Origin: Membranipora membranacea
Taxonomy: Eukaryota > Bryozoa > Gymnolaemata > Cheilostomatida > Membraniporidae
Reading direction: 5' to 3'
Length of the DNA: 64,000 bases
Assembly (NCBI GenBank): GCA_914767715.1
Contig: OU612074.1
Location: 1,257,501-1,321,500 of the forward strand
Notes under the pieces: model-generated
The model's input: only the letters and a program-made list of their open reading frames with translations
Databases searched by the model: none
What the model was told of the DNA's origin: nothing
Program-made: the position numbers and the translations under genes
Shown: positions 23,802 to 37,085 of the stretch, in pieces
How positions within the stretch are numbered: position 1 is the first letter of the stretch
Layout of the letters: every line of letters starts with the position of its first letter

Positions 23802-26800
23802 GAGGGATTACTACTGCATTAAAGTCAGGAGTTCAGAATTAACTTTTTATTTATATAAAGTTTTCACTGGCTGGCTCACACAATAATGCTTCAACAATCT
23901 ACAATACTGTTAGTATATTTTCTATATTCAAATGTACAAATAATTACATAAAGATTGCTGACTCTGCTGTCTAAGCTTCAATTTTTCAAACCTAAGTGCC
24001 TGTATGCAGATAAGATCAGATCAGATCAGATATAAGATCAGTGTCTAGTATTGGTGTATACAGGGATGTGACTATAATAATAACTCCAGTAATTGTAGCG
24101 GGGTTACGCTCTCCTGAATACAAATTTGCCATCCTGTGTATGTGTGTACCTGCATGCAGAGGGCCAAAATGAGTTGCGTCTCTAGTTCCATCTATACTTA
24201 TATATATATATATATATATAAGTACTATTTTTTTAACTTTATTGGCATAATTTTCATTCAATGAGAATGTTTTACAAAATCAGCCTTTCCAAAAAAGCAA
24301 AAAAAGGGGAAAAAACCAAAACTTCAATCAAGATGACGAAAAAGATAATCAGAAAAATTGAGTTCACAGGGGGAAGAGTTTAGCATTGAGCACAGGCTTG
24401 AAACTCATTATATAAAATCCCACCTACTATTGCAAAAGTTGGTCCTAGTTAACATTTGCTTGCCGAGACTTAGGCTGGCTTTGGTACTTTGGCTGACATT
24501 TTTGTCCGTATCTTTACTATGTGTGGTGTTTCTTCTAAGTCTTCACAACATTGTGGGATGTTAAAAACAGCAGTATCTTATTCTATTTCTATGTTCCATG
24601 TCTGTCATATTGACTTTTTTTTCAAACAGCCAAGGCACCATAAACATTGAGAAGAAGATTGATTATGGGTGATGTTCAGTAGCAAAAGAAAGAGTCGTTT
24701 TGCCTTTTCTTGATGATCTATGTCATAATGGAAAAATTTAGTTTTTTGTGATAAGTGAAATTGTCTTTTACTTTGAATGATGAGGTTTACTTGCACGGAA
24801 AAGGAACTCCATGACACAGTATAGAATGTACTAAAAGATGCACCCAAGAAGCTGAAAGCTGTGTCATTGGGCTCACAAGAAGAGTGATGACTTGAAGTTT
24901 TTTCTTATTGTTCATATTTAATAAAAACAGACTTGCTGCAGACTTTTCTGTAAGACTGGTGATATCGAAAATTAATCATGTAACACTGCAGAATAATATT
25001 GATGATTATTTAGAAGGAGAAATAAACGAATGATATACACACTATATTTTCCATTTAACTAAGTACTCGTGTAATTAAAAACCTGCGATTTTATGGTTTC
25101 CATAGCTCGGCAATGTTAAAATGTTTCTCCGATGTCAGGACAATACTGCTAGCAATTATTTGAACTGTTGGATCTAATATTGATTTGTGCTTCGATAAAA
25201 TATGATAAAACGGAAGATTCATCATACTCTGCAGATAAAATTGTGATTGCCTTCAGCTATCATTAGGATCGGCCAGGAAACTATTAAGTTATACATAGAA
25301 CAAAAAAATATCAAGCTTGCGCACTTGCCTGATATATCAAGCTTGCGCACTTGCCTGATATATCAAGCTTGCGCACTTGCCTGATTGATTTAAAAATTCT
25401 GTAGAATCATACATATATGGTACAACAATTGATATTTATATTCATGGATTAGGTGAACATTTCTGAACCTGAACTAGTATTTGGCCTTTTAAGATTGGTT
25501 GCAGTAACGTTACAGCCAACTACTTGGCAAACTTTGACAAACAGCTTGCCTGAGTTTTAAAAAGCGCGAGTTTTATACGGTGCATTGGGGATGCCATCAA
25601 GGGTTCACACAATCAGGTGTAATTAATTTGTATAATAATATTTTTCAATATTTTATTGCAAAGAATAATGCAGTAAAATTCCTCACTTTTTTACAACAGG
25701 ATTAGAAAATTACAACTTTCTCAGTCGATAATCAATGAAAGTAATGTTGGGTATATATTGGTACTGATCAGATCATGTTCCTTCATACTCTTTCGGTAGG
25801 AATTCATATTGACAGGTTCACATCAAAGACTGATGTGAGAGGCCCAGGTAAAATTCGGAAAATGGAAGATTTTTTTTTAGTTACATAATCATTGGAACCG
25901 CAAGCATCCCATTCAAATTGAGAGTGGGAAACTTTATTGGCAGTGCCAAATCGATGCGTGAACACTTGGTGAGTATGAGGCAATTGAAATTCAGTGATTA
26001 AAAGTGTTTCTTGAATTAAGTGAATTTATTGACATCATCAATTGCGAACCGAGTACCACAGAGCTTGTCCTCAACGTTACTGCTACTACTGCTCTAGGCC
26101 TAATTCTCTATGCTGATGACACAATTTATTTTTTAAACGAAATGGCTGTATCCCTTGCACCTTGCTTCCACTGGTGGTCCGGTTACTAATCAGTATTCGG
26201 ACTGATGTGCCCACTATCCCCTCTGTTTAATTAGAAAGCTCATGAAAACAGTGATCCTAGGTTTAAAGAGTACTTGAACTGAGTAATAAGCTCTTTACTT
26301 TCGTTGAACAATTATGTGCAAGTCAATTTCAACAAATGAACTTTTGATGTATCTCAAACTGATCACTCCATCTTCTTATATCAAATATTTGACTTCAGTT
26401 GTCGGATGCAGAATTCATAGGGGCTGCTCATTTAACAGATCCTTTACTGCATAAAAGTTATAAGTTATTTAGAATATGCGTGATAATGTTAAACTAAACT
26501 ACACTCTACTTATATTTATATATAACACTATAGCTACCACTTCTAATTATTTATTAATGATTAAAAATTAAATTGATTAATACCAATTCATGTTCGATCA
26601 AGACCATCCATTTCACGTTTAAATAGATCTTCCAAATTATAGTTTTATATACATTAACAATACATTCACTTTTAACAATATACCATTCAATTTATGTTTA
26701 ATAATAAATTAGAAATCATTGAAATTTAATCTTTCTCATTATCTTTTTGATCATCTTGATTGAAATTATATACATATTTATATTTAAGTGTATATATATT

Positions 26801-27422
26801 GAGGATTGTTACTATTATATGTTAGATAAATTTAAAATTCAGCATTCGTAAAAATTTATAGCATGTATTTCTCACATCATATATTAACTAAAATAAATAC
26901 AGGCTTATTGACAATGAAAACTGCTGAAACCTGATACAATACGAGACCTTCGTCCTTTTTCAGTTTTTCCTGGGATCGGGAGGATTTTTTTCAGTTTATC
27001 AGAACAGGCTTGTTCTTGCGTAAGCAGCTTCCAGAATCTTATTCAAAGATAAAGATGGCTGATGATCTGAAAGCGACTGCTTCATCACCAAATTAAATTT
27101 CATTGATTTATGAAATTTAATTTCTGTTTCGCCAGGCATTTGACTTACACAATGCTACAGAATAAATTGCTGTCAACTCTAGTCTTTCAGATGCCGGTAG
27201 CTTGTGGCGATTAAAAGTGATTATATTTTTCTGAAAATTAATTGTTTAAAGTCTTGTGCTCTGTGATAAACTGTTATGATGACGGATATTTGTTTGTGAA
27301 GTAAGGTGACTGCCAGCTAGAGGTGTATCAAATGAAGAGAAGATTAATATGAACATAGTTATCGATTACTGACAACGAGAAACAAATAAGGTAATTCATT
27401 TTCGAGTTTTTATTTTACCAAC
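23802..27422. other. Intergenic gap with small repeats
   Basis: It contains GATCA repeats near 24015, a (TA)n run near 24200-24220, and three copies of a 26-bp unit at 25309-25385. A frame at 26004-26189 contains LILYADDTIYFL, the catalytic box of a reverse transcriptase, with no other domain around it. This is probably a LINE scrap. No gene is supported. Confidence 0.45.
25309..25385. repeat. 26-bp tandem repeat, three copies
   Basis: The unit TATCAAGCTTGCGCACTTGC plus CTGATA repeats with almost no divergence, suggesting recent amplification. Confidence 0.85.
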
Positions 27423-30400
27423 ATGGATGTGCCATGCCAAGTTCTCTGCTTATATACCCTGATTTATACACAAGTTGTTCTTTCTACAGGGATTACAAAT
27501 AGTCCCCTCAATCCATTCTTAGGGACAGCTACGCATGTTCATGGTTTTAGAGGCAGTGTTTACGATATGTGTAACCTCCCAAACAACGATTCATTCTTTG
27601 CGGTAACCCTTCAAGAAAATGATAATTCAGTTTGGCTCTTCAACACTACGATAAATTTCCACGGGCAGCCTTCAGTCTGGTTTGGACACTTTGAGGAAGG
27701 TGAGTATATACTTGTGCACAATTTACCTGTAGTCACTGATATATATTCCTAGATGAGGGGAACATATCTGATCCTGTTGAAGCAGGCGGCAATGAATGTA
27801 CTGCATTTCTTCTATTTGATTGGTCTAAAAGTTCAGCCATGCTATAGTGATCACTTGTAAGCGGCTTGTCTGAATTTTAGATAGCTATTTCTGTGATTCC
27901 AATCGATTCAAATTAACTGGCAGTGTTTGATTAGAATTAGAGTCTACTAATTTCTATGATAAAAGTCAGCATGGAGTGCATACAAATAGCGTTTTAATTT
28001 CACATGCTGACACTGGGCAGCCAGCTCTTTAAAGAGTAGATATGCGCTTTCTCAAATCCTCTTTACTCATCTGTTTTTTTAAAAGAATATGAAATCTTCT
28101 CTAAGCACGAATTTATGCGATGCCTATTTTTATATTTAATCACTGTGTAATAAGTCTTAATTGATTGGTATATGGCTTCAAGTATGCCTCAGAGCCCTTA
28201 ATGTTAGCGTCAAATACAACAAAATTCCAGGGAAGTGTGCTTTGGGCTTGCGCCCCTCCTGCATCCTCCTTGCAATCCACATTCTAAATACCCAAAAAAT
28301 GACCAAATAGGTGTGATATGGTCCCATAATAAAATATTAATATAAAGAAAAGCACAATTTCATCAAGAAGTTTTATTGGTCTTCTGTTTCAGTGACCATA
28401 GTTATGAGTGACAACATCAGTCCCAGCCACAATATTGATCTCAACATAATTATTGAATATTATTACTCTTTCAAGAGAATTGTATGTTCCTTTGTCAAAC
28501 CAAATCAAAAAATGTCATTAACTGATTTTACATTTTAGGTTTCTTAAACGGAGTTTATCAGGAAGCCAGATTCAATCAGCCATATGGTTGTACACCACAT
28601 GGTAATGATTCTATTGTCTTAGCTGATTATGGTAATGATGCCCTCAGACGTCTAAATGTACTCAACGGTAATGTAACAACCTTCGCCAGATGGGACAAGC
28701 CTGTCTATGCAGTCAGCAAGAACTTCACCCACATGTTTGCCATTCGATCACTAGTCAACCCAGTGATCGCTCTTATCTCTGAAATGGAAGTTCATTGGGA
28801 AAGGGATATGGCAGTGCTATATGGAACAGTAAGTAATTGAAGCTTATCAGACATATTTCACAGCTCACCTCAAGTGCTTTCATTTTACTTTTTATCGTTT
28901 TTGTTTTGTTTTTTTGTGGACTTCATAAAATTAAACCTAGACAGAACAAATAAATAGAACATTAGCGTTGGGGAGTGTCATTTCATAAAACAGAACAACA
29001 TCGATATGAGTGTGCTTGTGAAATACCCCGTTGGAAATACATCCTGCTTCTCAAGTCTACCATGGTGGGGACACTGCATTTGTCCTATGAACTTTAAGGT
29101 TGGTTTAGTTCCTAATAGCTACACTTATGCCAATGATTGCCCAAAAGCCAGTGGTTGATGAGAGCATTTATATATATTTGTTGATCGGTACGTGATGGAC
29201 GCCTTCATATAATTGTATTATAATTTTATGTGGATGTTGCAGAATATAAAATCAGGACAACTCCTCTCAGTGATAAGCACATATGACTTTTCTGGGATGT
29301 ATTCTTTATGGCAGCTGGATGGTAACAGAATAAATCTGTACTTACATCAGGACGAGAGCTCAATCTCACTCTCCGCTCTGTTTCTGAATAGCTCAGCGGC
29401 AGGTTGGTATTTAAATTAGTTGCAGTAGATCTTTCATTGCTTGGCAGCTGTAATACATATTCTTGTTTACATTTGATATTTAGATGATGTTTTTTTCTGG
29501 TATGGCTGATATCCAAAGATTCTGTATCGTATCTGATTTAATTGTAACCTTAATATAAATCTATGGAAATAATTTCAGCTCTCAACAGTTCTGCTACAAC
29601 TACAAATGTATCGGCAATACTACCAGATCTAGGCTCCCCATTAGGTGCTGATACTGGTACATATCTGCTCCTACCATCTGATAAATGGTAAGCTGCCTAG
29701 TGGATCAACGACTAATGGACTACCCAAAAACCAATACGTGGAATAGTCAGTCAGTTACTGATGAAAAAGTTGTGTCAGATTGGCATGGAAAGAAAAAGTC
29801 AATGCTTGAATTATTAGATTATTGATGGTGGAAAGAGGGTGTAAAGAGTGCCTCCCGCAAGGGAAGGTAACTCTTATTCTCCGCAATATGATGCCAATTT
29901 GAACAGGATGTGCAATACAAGAAACAAGCAATCCTGTCAAAAGTGACATACAATGAAGTGAATGAGAGTTACTTTCCCTTATGGGAAATACTCTTTCCAC
30001 CATCAATAATTCATGCCAAGTAGAGCATTGAAATTGTTTAACATTTCAATCTGGCATAACATTATCATAAGTTATTGTCTAACTACAACATGCATTGGTA
30101 TTCGGGTAGTTTTTAATTTTAAGCAATACTGTAGCCTAGCCACGAAACATACTATTTTCTAGACTGACCTACTGAATGGGCATTTGGGCATAATATTGTA
30201 TATGCATTTGTGTTATATGTAAGATGAGATCTAACGGTTTGGAAGTTTTTCATTCAATTGTGACCCAAAGAACTAGTCTCAAAAATCATTGCAGGGTTAT
30301 GACTGACTTTGAATAGTACCCACAGAATATGATTAATCGACTTTCACAACTGCTGCATGTTTACAGTGATTGCATAGTAATGATTGATAAAAGAGACTGG

Positions 30401-31857
30401 TCAGTATCAACATACACAGGAAACCCATCCAATGGCGTAGTACTTCGAAATCCCTCTGATGTAGTCACCACTCGCCACCGACCGGATGAAGTTTTTATAT
30501 GTGATGGAAATCAACTTTATGCTGTGGGAGCAGGTAAGCTTTTATTATGCCATGATGTTTGTGTTCGGTTAACTTTATTTATAAACATGGTGACTTAATT
30601 ACAAGGTTTTATAGTACACTGTTTATTGAACAATTTTCCACAATTCTTTCTTGTAACAAGAGATTTTTATGGTTGAACAGATCACCCAGTTACAGCCGTT
30701 GATCCATGGGGACAAGGAGCAACAGTCACACCCCTGGACAGCACACAAGATAGCCCACTGACAGGCACACCTCTAAAAACTACTCCAATAGTCGAACCAG
30801 AAACCACTCCAATAGTCGAACCAGAACCCATTCCAATAGTCGAACCAGAAACCACTTCAATAGTTGAACCAGTACATACAACGACAGTCCACGCCTACCA
30901 CCAAGAAGCTTATAGTTCAACTACTTATACAACTCAAGAATCTGGCATTTGCACCATCAGGAACTCAGGTAGTCTCGTTTGCAATACTTTATCAGAGCTG
31001 AGAATCCATTGGGCTGATTTTTGAGATACAACAGTGTTGTAAACCTGCTGCATAAATTGCATGGAAATTTTTATACCCTAAGTGGGGATGGAACCCACAA
31101 CTCAAGAGGCAGTATACCATAAAACTATCATTACATACATACCATTTTACTGTGTGGCATCATATCAGTTTGATTGCAGAGCTCTTGAGTTACACTCCGT
31201 TGTGGTGATAATGTTTGCCTATTAAGACCCTATGAATATTTTCACGATGCAAATTCTACATAACTACTCAACTACTCAATTAACTGCCTGATTATAATCT
31301 ATATCTCCAAGTTGATATATGGCATCAGCCAGGACATAACCATTTGGTTGGTAAAATTATTTAAAGTTAATATGATTTGCGACAACCCTAAACTATTTAT
31401 AATGGATAACAAGGTAATATTCACCATTCATCTGTGTATCTTGCTCTTGACAGATGGTTCAGTAAGATACAAGGCATTCATTGGGTATATATGCCCACCT
31501 TCACATGATGACTCTCCGGTTACATTTACTGAAAGACAAATGTGTTCTCTGAAGTGCTCAAATGAGCACGGCTGTTCCGGCTTCACTTACAACACCATGA
31601 CAGGTAACAACTATAAACAGGTTTAAACAAATCTATAAATGATGCTACAACATTTTTCAGCGAAAAAAACATTTTCCAATTTTGTCTCCTGGAAAACTTT
31701 CCTTACCTTATCATTACTTAATGTTCTTATTTCAGGTAAATGCTCTCTATCCGGATCCTTGGAGAACATAGGAGAGATGAGGGACTCATCAAACAACAAG
31801 AATATCTGCTATGTCAAGAACATTTCTTGCAATGGTGTACCAACTCAGTTCCTTTGA
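27423..31857 (+). CDS. Secreted NHL-like and PAN/apple protein, 520 aa
   Basis: Exons are 27423-27699, 28539-28828, 29243-29402, 29579-29687, 30367-30533, 30681-30968, 31454-31603 and 31736-31857. All eight have GT-AG borders, consistent phase and an uninterrupted frame to TGA. Residues 1 to about 22 form a signal peptide (VLCLYTLIYTQVV core). Residues of about 95-200 hold an NHL-type motif (ARFNQPYGCTPHGNDSIVLA, then DYGNDALRRL and GNVTTFAR), suggesting a beta-propeller-like extracellular part with several N-glycosylation sites. A Thr/Pro linker carries four 8-residue repeats (PIVEPETT). The C-terminus is Cys-rich and resembles a PAN/apple module (YICPPS, MCSLKCSNEHGCSGFTYNT, KCSL, ICYVKNISC). 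No C-terminal membrane anchor is seen. Likely a secreted adhesive or recognition protein; the binding partner is unknown. Confidence 0.8.
29822..30006. mobile_element. 185-bp MITE with TA-flanked inverted repeats
   Basis: It starts TTGATGGTGGAAAGAG and ends with the complement CTCTTTCCACCATCAA. TA stands on each side, as for Tc1/mariner-type insertions. An inner pair (AAGGGAAGGTAACTCTTATT against AATGAGAGTTACTTTCCCTT) extends the fold. It lies in intron 4 of the NHL/PAN gene. Confidence 0.7.
30783..30873 (+). repeat. 24-bp in-frame coding repeat
   Basis: Four units of CCAATAGTCGAACCAGAAAC plus three to four more bases encode the PIVEPETT linker of the NHL/PAN protein. The last unit has diverged (TCAATAGTTGAACCA). 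Confidence 0.8.
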
Positions 31858-31882
31858 AATGATGGTTAAATACAGATACATA

Positions 31883-31888
31883 AATAAA
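31883..31888 (+). terminator. Polyadenylation signal AATAAA
   Basis: It lies 25 bp after the stop codon of the NHL/PAN gene. Confidence 0.6.
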
Positions 31889-33786
31889 TCTGATAATGGT
31901 AAAGGAAAGCTACAACTGGAGTCTAGTTGTAAGCCCCTGACCTCATCTCAAATATTTTGGAGTTATCCGCTGAACTGAAGATACAGCACTTTATATGCTT
32001 ACTATATTATTATCATGACCTGAAAAACTACTTTGTCCAGACATTGGACAGGGAGAATCTTTTCTGTTTGATCTTTACAAACATATCAGCCAGCTTGTGA
32101 TTAACAGGGAGTTGTGCAACCACTATGCCATCATCCATTGGTATTCAATTGTAAACAAACAGGTTTTACTTTTTGAAATATTGAATTCTGGCTTCGAATG
32201 TGCGACAATGCTCTTATTGAGTAATATGCCGTATTTTGACATGTGCTTTTCTGGGCTGGAAAAATTGTTCACTGGTAAAGGTTATATTTTACCTTGGCTG
32301 TGTGTGTATTATTGTCTGTTTGAATTAGAGGCAGGCAAGTGTTTTGTACTCATGCTCATCACTGATCTATGAATTTTGCTCGGTTACTGTGTTCCTTACA
32401 CTTGCCTCGTGAAAAATGATTGTTTAATTCCTGAAGCTTCTGCTGCTTCTAGCTTATCCGGAGTGCGATCATAAGTGGGTTGTGATCTGTTCATCCTCTA
32501 CTAGCCATTAGCCTTAGCCTTCAGATGTTTTTTTTCTGTTTCTATTGTTAGCAGTCAAGTTTATGTTGTGTTGCTGTGTCAGCACGTCAGCCAATATAAT
32601 TGTAACCTTGCTTCTTGTTCTAGAGAGTTATAGCATAAGCGATTTGTATCGAGCCATGGCCATGTAACCCAAGATATAATATCCTGTGCTTTTTGTTCCT
32701 GAGATTTCAAAATATTTCTGTATCATCGGAATTTTTTTTATTGATTAAAAAGCAATTGGTGGTACTTGCTAATTGTGCACATAAACCATGACTATCAATT
32801 TGCTCATGATTGTTGAACATTCTGTGTTAGTCATGGGATCAAACCTAAATTCGCATACCTAAAACCACTCTTAAAAACAATTGGAATACAAGATATTTAG
32901 GAAGCCAAGAATTTTTTATGCTATTATTAATATCTCATAAGAAGATCTCACATGCTGACTGCTGAAAATATAAATCAATTAAACTGCAGTTGATAGAATG
33001 AAAAACATGATCTTATTCATTCTGACAGACAGACACATAACAACAATCCAAAAACGTTGATGCAGTTGGTGCAGTGGTAGCTATATGTATATATATATAC
33101 ACACATTTGTGCAATAAAGTGTCATATATTATATATCCCACTATTGTACCCATAAAAACCCTGGACAATGAGCGATTCATATATGTATATATATATATAT
33201 GTAAATATATAGTGGCTATCAGTGTGTAGGGCATATCTTTGCATTTGAGTTGTCCGACCATGTCAGGCTATTTTATCTACCATTAATTACTATGGGGTTA
33301 ACATGATTATTTAAGAGGATTTAAGACATGATTTTTTTTGTGGGTCATATAAAATGACTCCTTATTTTTGAGTGACACTTAGTTGGGGCCAAATACACAC
33401 AGATGACTCTTAAAAGCACAGATCTGAACCTATATATATATATATATATACTTTTATTGTCAAGCTACAATCATCAGGAATGTTTTTCATGTTTTAGATG
33501 AATAAAAGCGGCTAATCAACTTAGCAAGCTTAGTGAAAGTCTTGTCTTGATTTGTAATTCTGAAAACTAAATATATGGTTAACAAAAAACGACCAGCAGT
33601 GAAAGTGTCTTCTGTAGTCTTTCATACTACTTCCGGAGAATAACAGGTATGGGTCTAGATAATTTTGCATGAAATTGTGTTTGTGGGCAAAAAGGGGGCT
33701 ACCATTAGATGTTAGTGCCTATAAGACCCACAAATATCTTTGCGCATTACTTACAATAATATCCGGCCACTTAGTTTGTTATGTAG
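31889..33786. other. Intergenic gap with TA-rich microsatellites
   Basis: (TA)n runs lie near 33085-33100, 33180-33205 and 33430-33452. No coding exon with splice support was found. Confidence 0.4.
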
Positions 33787-33792
33787 GAGAAA

Positions 33793-34509
33793 ATGGAAGG
33801 AGAAAATGGTGCGTTAAGACAGAGGGTGGAGGCGATAGATAGATTCAACAAGAGTGATAGCTTGGAGATACACAATCTGCCACTAGCAGAAAACGAAAAT
33901 GTGGAAGATCAACTCATCAATATGGCCAATGTGATGGGTATTAAAATGGCACCATCGGATATCAGTACTGTGTATCGGCTTCCATTGAAGAGGGAGAAAA
34001 TCGGAAAGTCAGCGCCACGTCTGTATGTGAAATTTACTAGACGCAATATGAAAAGACTGCTTTATGGAGCTAGTAAAAATAAGGTAGCACACCAACAACT
34101 AGGGTTTACCGGTCATAGCAGGATCTTTATACGAGAACATCTGAACAAATCACAAGCTGATCTGTATTATAAAACTAAACATAAGGCGAAAGAGACAAGC
34201 TTCAAACACATCTGGACTCAAGAGCAGAACATTTATGTACGCCAGAATGATACATCTAAACGCATACTGAAAACTACGGAGCAGGAACTCAGACAGATGG
34301 ATGATGCTATTATCAAACCTAACACAGCTGAAGAGACCCAGCGTTCCCTACGTTCCAAAACCAGACTTGCCAACCTAATTTTTCCAAAATGCTTACAAAA
34401 ATTTGCAAAAATCTTGAAAATGCTTACAAAACTCCAGGGGGCCTTAAATGACCAGAAATTGCCCCAAAAAGTTTTTCGCGCTTCTTTGAACACAGTTTTT
34501 CGTAAATAG
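33793..34509 (+). mobile_element. LINE ORF1-like frame, isolated
   Basis: The first 180 codons match the nucleic-acid-chaperone ORF1 of animal non-LTR elements. They have a short coiled coil (LRQRVEAIDRFNKSDSLEIH), then NLPLAENENVEDQL, DISTVYRLPL, PRLYVKFTRRNMKRLLY and IFIREHLN, ending in a W-x-x-E-x-x-I-x-VRQ block. The last 60 codons look unrelated. No endonuclease or reverse transcriptase follows within several kb, and the 5' edge sits directly after a TATGTAG that could act as a splice acceptor. It is either a 3'-truncated element or an ORF1 segment caught as an exon. Confidence 0.6.
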
Positions 34510-34984
34510 ATTTGAAGTGTAATCTTTTTATACAATTTTATTCCATATATCGTTTTTATATCCATATATTTTTACATTACAATCAAACTGAGCTTACTTT
34601 TAGAGAATATTTTTAGAGAGCATCCACATAAACGTTTTTATTTCTCTTCCTGAGACAAAACAATGCATACATACATACATAATATGTTCATTAAAAAGTT
34701 ACCTGGCTGCCGATAGTATTTAGAAGTTAAGCCTATTCCTGCTGGCGGTCATTCCTAAACAGTTATAAGGTTATTCTTAAATGAAGTTATGCACTGTGTC
34801 ATTTAACATCTGATATATATGTGAGTGCACATTTTGTCTCTTCTAATGTCCGAAATAACATAATCATTGATAAGGTACCTAGGCGCCATTACACTTCAGA
34901 AGTCGAGCCTCAACCCTCTGATAAATCAATAAAAATAGCCTTCACAAATCTTTATTGAGCAACACGCTAAATCAGATCGCTCCT

Positions 34985-35407
34985 CAGGTTTGGCCATAGG
35001 ACTGCCGCAGTTCCTGATTTTGGGCTTGGTGTGGGTGGGGGGTTTTGGTGGGAAGGATGGAAGCTCTATTTGCTTTGCAGTTCTGAGTTTTTAAGTAAAC
35101 ATGATTTTTAACTATTCAAGTTTTTCACAATTCCCATACTACAAACTATTACCGGTAGGGGATAAGAGAAGATAACTCAAATGTGTGCGGAATAGGCAAT
35201 ATAGTTGTCTTCTCTTCTCCCCTACCGGTAATAGTTTGTAGTATGGGAATTGTGAAAAACTTGAATAGTTAAAAATCATGTTTACTTAAAAACTCAGAAT
35301 TGCAAAGCAAATAGAGCTTCCATCCTTCCCACCCCCCACCCCCACCCACACCAAGCCCATAATCAGGAACTGCGGCAGTCCTATGGTTTTGGCCATGCCA
35401 ACCTGCA
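34985..35407. repeat. 0.42-kb near-perfect palindrome
   Basis: Arms of about 190 bp (about 34985-35177 and 35204-35407) are almost identical inverted copies. Examples are GAAGGATGGAAGCTCTATTT and TTACCGGTAGGGGA, each with its complement. The loop is only about 25 bp. The outer ends begin CAGGTT on both arms with one short indel. No coding content. A foldback-type MITE or a recent inverted duplication are the candidates. Confidence 0.9.
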
Positions 35408-36530
35408 GGTATTGTTGAGTTATGTGGCTTATAACTGACACCTTGAAGGGTGGGCCTGGTAATCAATTGTCATTATAATCCATTTTTACAAGCACACTAG
35501 TCTATCAAGGTTAATGTATCCACGTTGACAGTTGCCATTATGTAGAAATGACCTTGCTTACGGAAAACTACTAAATGTGATTAATGGCGCTGTGATATTA
35601 AACAAAGACTGATGATGTTATTGTAAATACAAACAGGCAGGTATGACATCCTAAATTTAGGTTCTAGTAGTTACAGTAGAAGGATATTCATGTGATTTTT
35701 TGAAAAGTTTAGAGAGGTGTCCCGACAAACCTATCTATCTTTATGATTCTTCTATCTCCGTGTTTGAATCACCCACCATGGTTTGATAATGTCTGATCAT
35801 CATTTTTAAACTACAGTACCTGAACAGTAATTCAGAAGTGCCAATATTTAGTCTTTTTATGAGGTTTAATATCTCTAGATGTCTTAGATCATTCTAGATA
35901 TATTTTTTTCTCTAAAATTCAGTGTGCCTGGCGAATTTTTAACTTTACCAAAAATTGATTTTGATATTATACCTGCCGTCATTAATGTCACATCTAATAT
36001 AGATTAGGTTAAAATGGATGACGTGTGATGGTAGAGAGTAATTGATCAGCTTGTGCGTTCAGATGGTGTTTCCCTTCAATCCTCTGTATTTCCAGTCTTT
36101 TTTGGGTAATAATAACTTAGAGAGCCAGCAACTGTAGAGTGAAGCGGTATACTCAATAAAGATAACTCACATGACCCAAAAGGTGCTCGTTTGTGCAAAA
36201 ACTCTATATTCAAATGAACAGAGAATGAGGATTTTCTGCCGAGCTTAGGAAGTATGGTGTTGTCACAAGGCACTTTTGAATGATGTAACTATCAATAATG
36301 AAATGATATTTCTTTATTACGTAACATTCATGACTTTTTGTTCCAGTTCTGTTTGTACACTTTGGTTTGTGTGGTTTAGTAGTTGTGCATTATAAGAATT
36401 GGTTTTACAACTGTCGCAGCGCTGTCATCAGGCTGTAGTGACAACTCAAACCACTGATTTATAACCATGATGGCAAAGCCATGACTGAATACTATGGGCC
36501 ATCAATACTAATATTCACTGTGTAAAAACT
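35408..36530. other. Gap, nothing supported
   Basis: No exon, RNA gene or clear repeat was recognised on either strand. Confidence 0.4.
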
Positions 36531-37085
36531 TCAGTGTAAGAAGGTCTCCTTGAAGAATACTCTAAGACTAGAGAAGATAATGGCCATAACATCGGCTGAT
36601 AGTTCTCTTCCGATTTTTAGGAACCTCATTATCATGTGCAATAACACCAATGTTTTAGTACTACTGATGTAAATTTCCGAGAAATAGAAGAGCACCAGGA
36701 TAACCACTAAGTAGCAGAACATCCCTGTACCACAAAAATGAACGGTCACAAGTAAGATTCGCTGGTTTAGCTCCACCTCATCGCAGAGTGTGACACTAAG
36801 AAGGAGTTTCAAAAGCCTACATTGGGACTAAGGAGGAAACTGAGGGGCTAGGTTATCAGGCATCAAGTCATCTTGCACAGTGCAAGGATTTTGGAGGGGA
36901 TAAAGACCAGCTAGGCTACTTCAAACTCTCTAATATAGTGAACTATCTGTGAGTTATCAACTACCAACACTGCGCTTGGTTGTCATTGCACTCAAACTTG
37001 TCTGCCAGCATCTCTTTTAAAGCAAGCTGATCCACCAGCAATAGCTGAGCAGAATCGGAAATTCCACGAACTGAACTTAATTCAG
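36531..37085 (-). CDS. 3' end of a gene with a membrane segment, unknown
   Basis: Two minus-strand exons, 37085-36965 and 36816-36531, join in phase 2 (donor TTG|GTAGTT, acceptor TGTAG). The product includes VRGISDSAQLLLVDQLALKE, then a hydrophobic stretch (MFCYLVVILVLFYF) that fits one transmembrane helix, then VLLHMIMRFLKIGRELSADV and a TGA at 36531-36533. A minus-strand AATAAA (plus TTTATT) lies about 215 bp beyond. Upstream, 37240-37130 is also open on the minus strand, but its splice phase does not fit. No family is recognised. Confidence 0.4.

Noticed and set aside
26004-26189. YADD-containing frame
   Set aside because: LILYADDTIYFL looks like a reverse transcriptase box, but no neighbouring domain could be found; kept only as a note in the gap entry.
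31080-31200. Minus-strand B-box-like GGTTCCATCCC
   Set aside because: No A box at the right distance, so not called a SINE.
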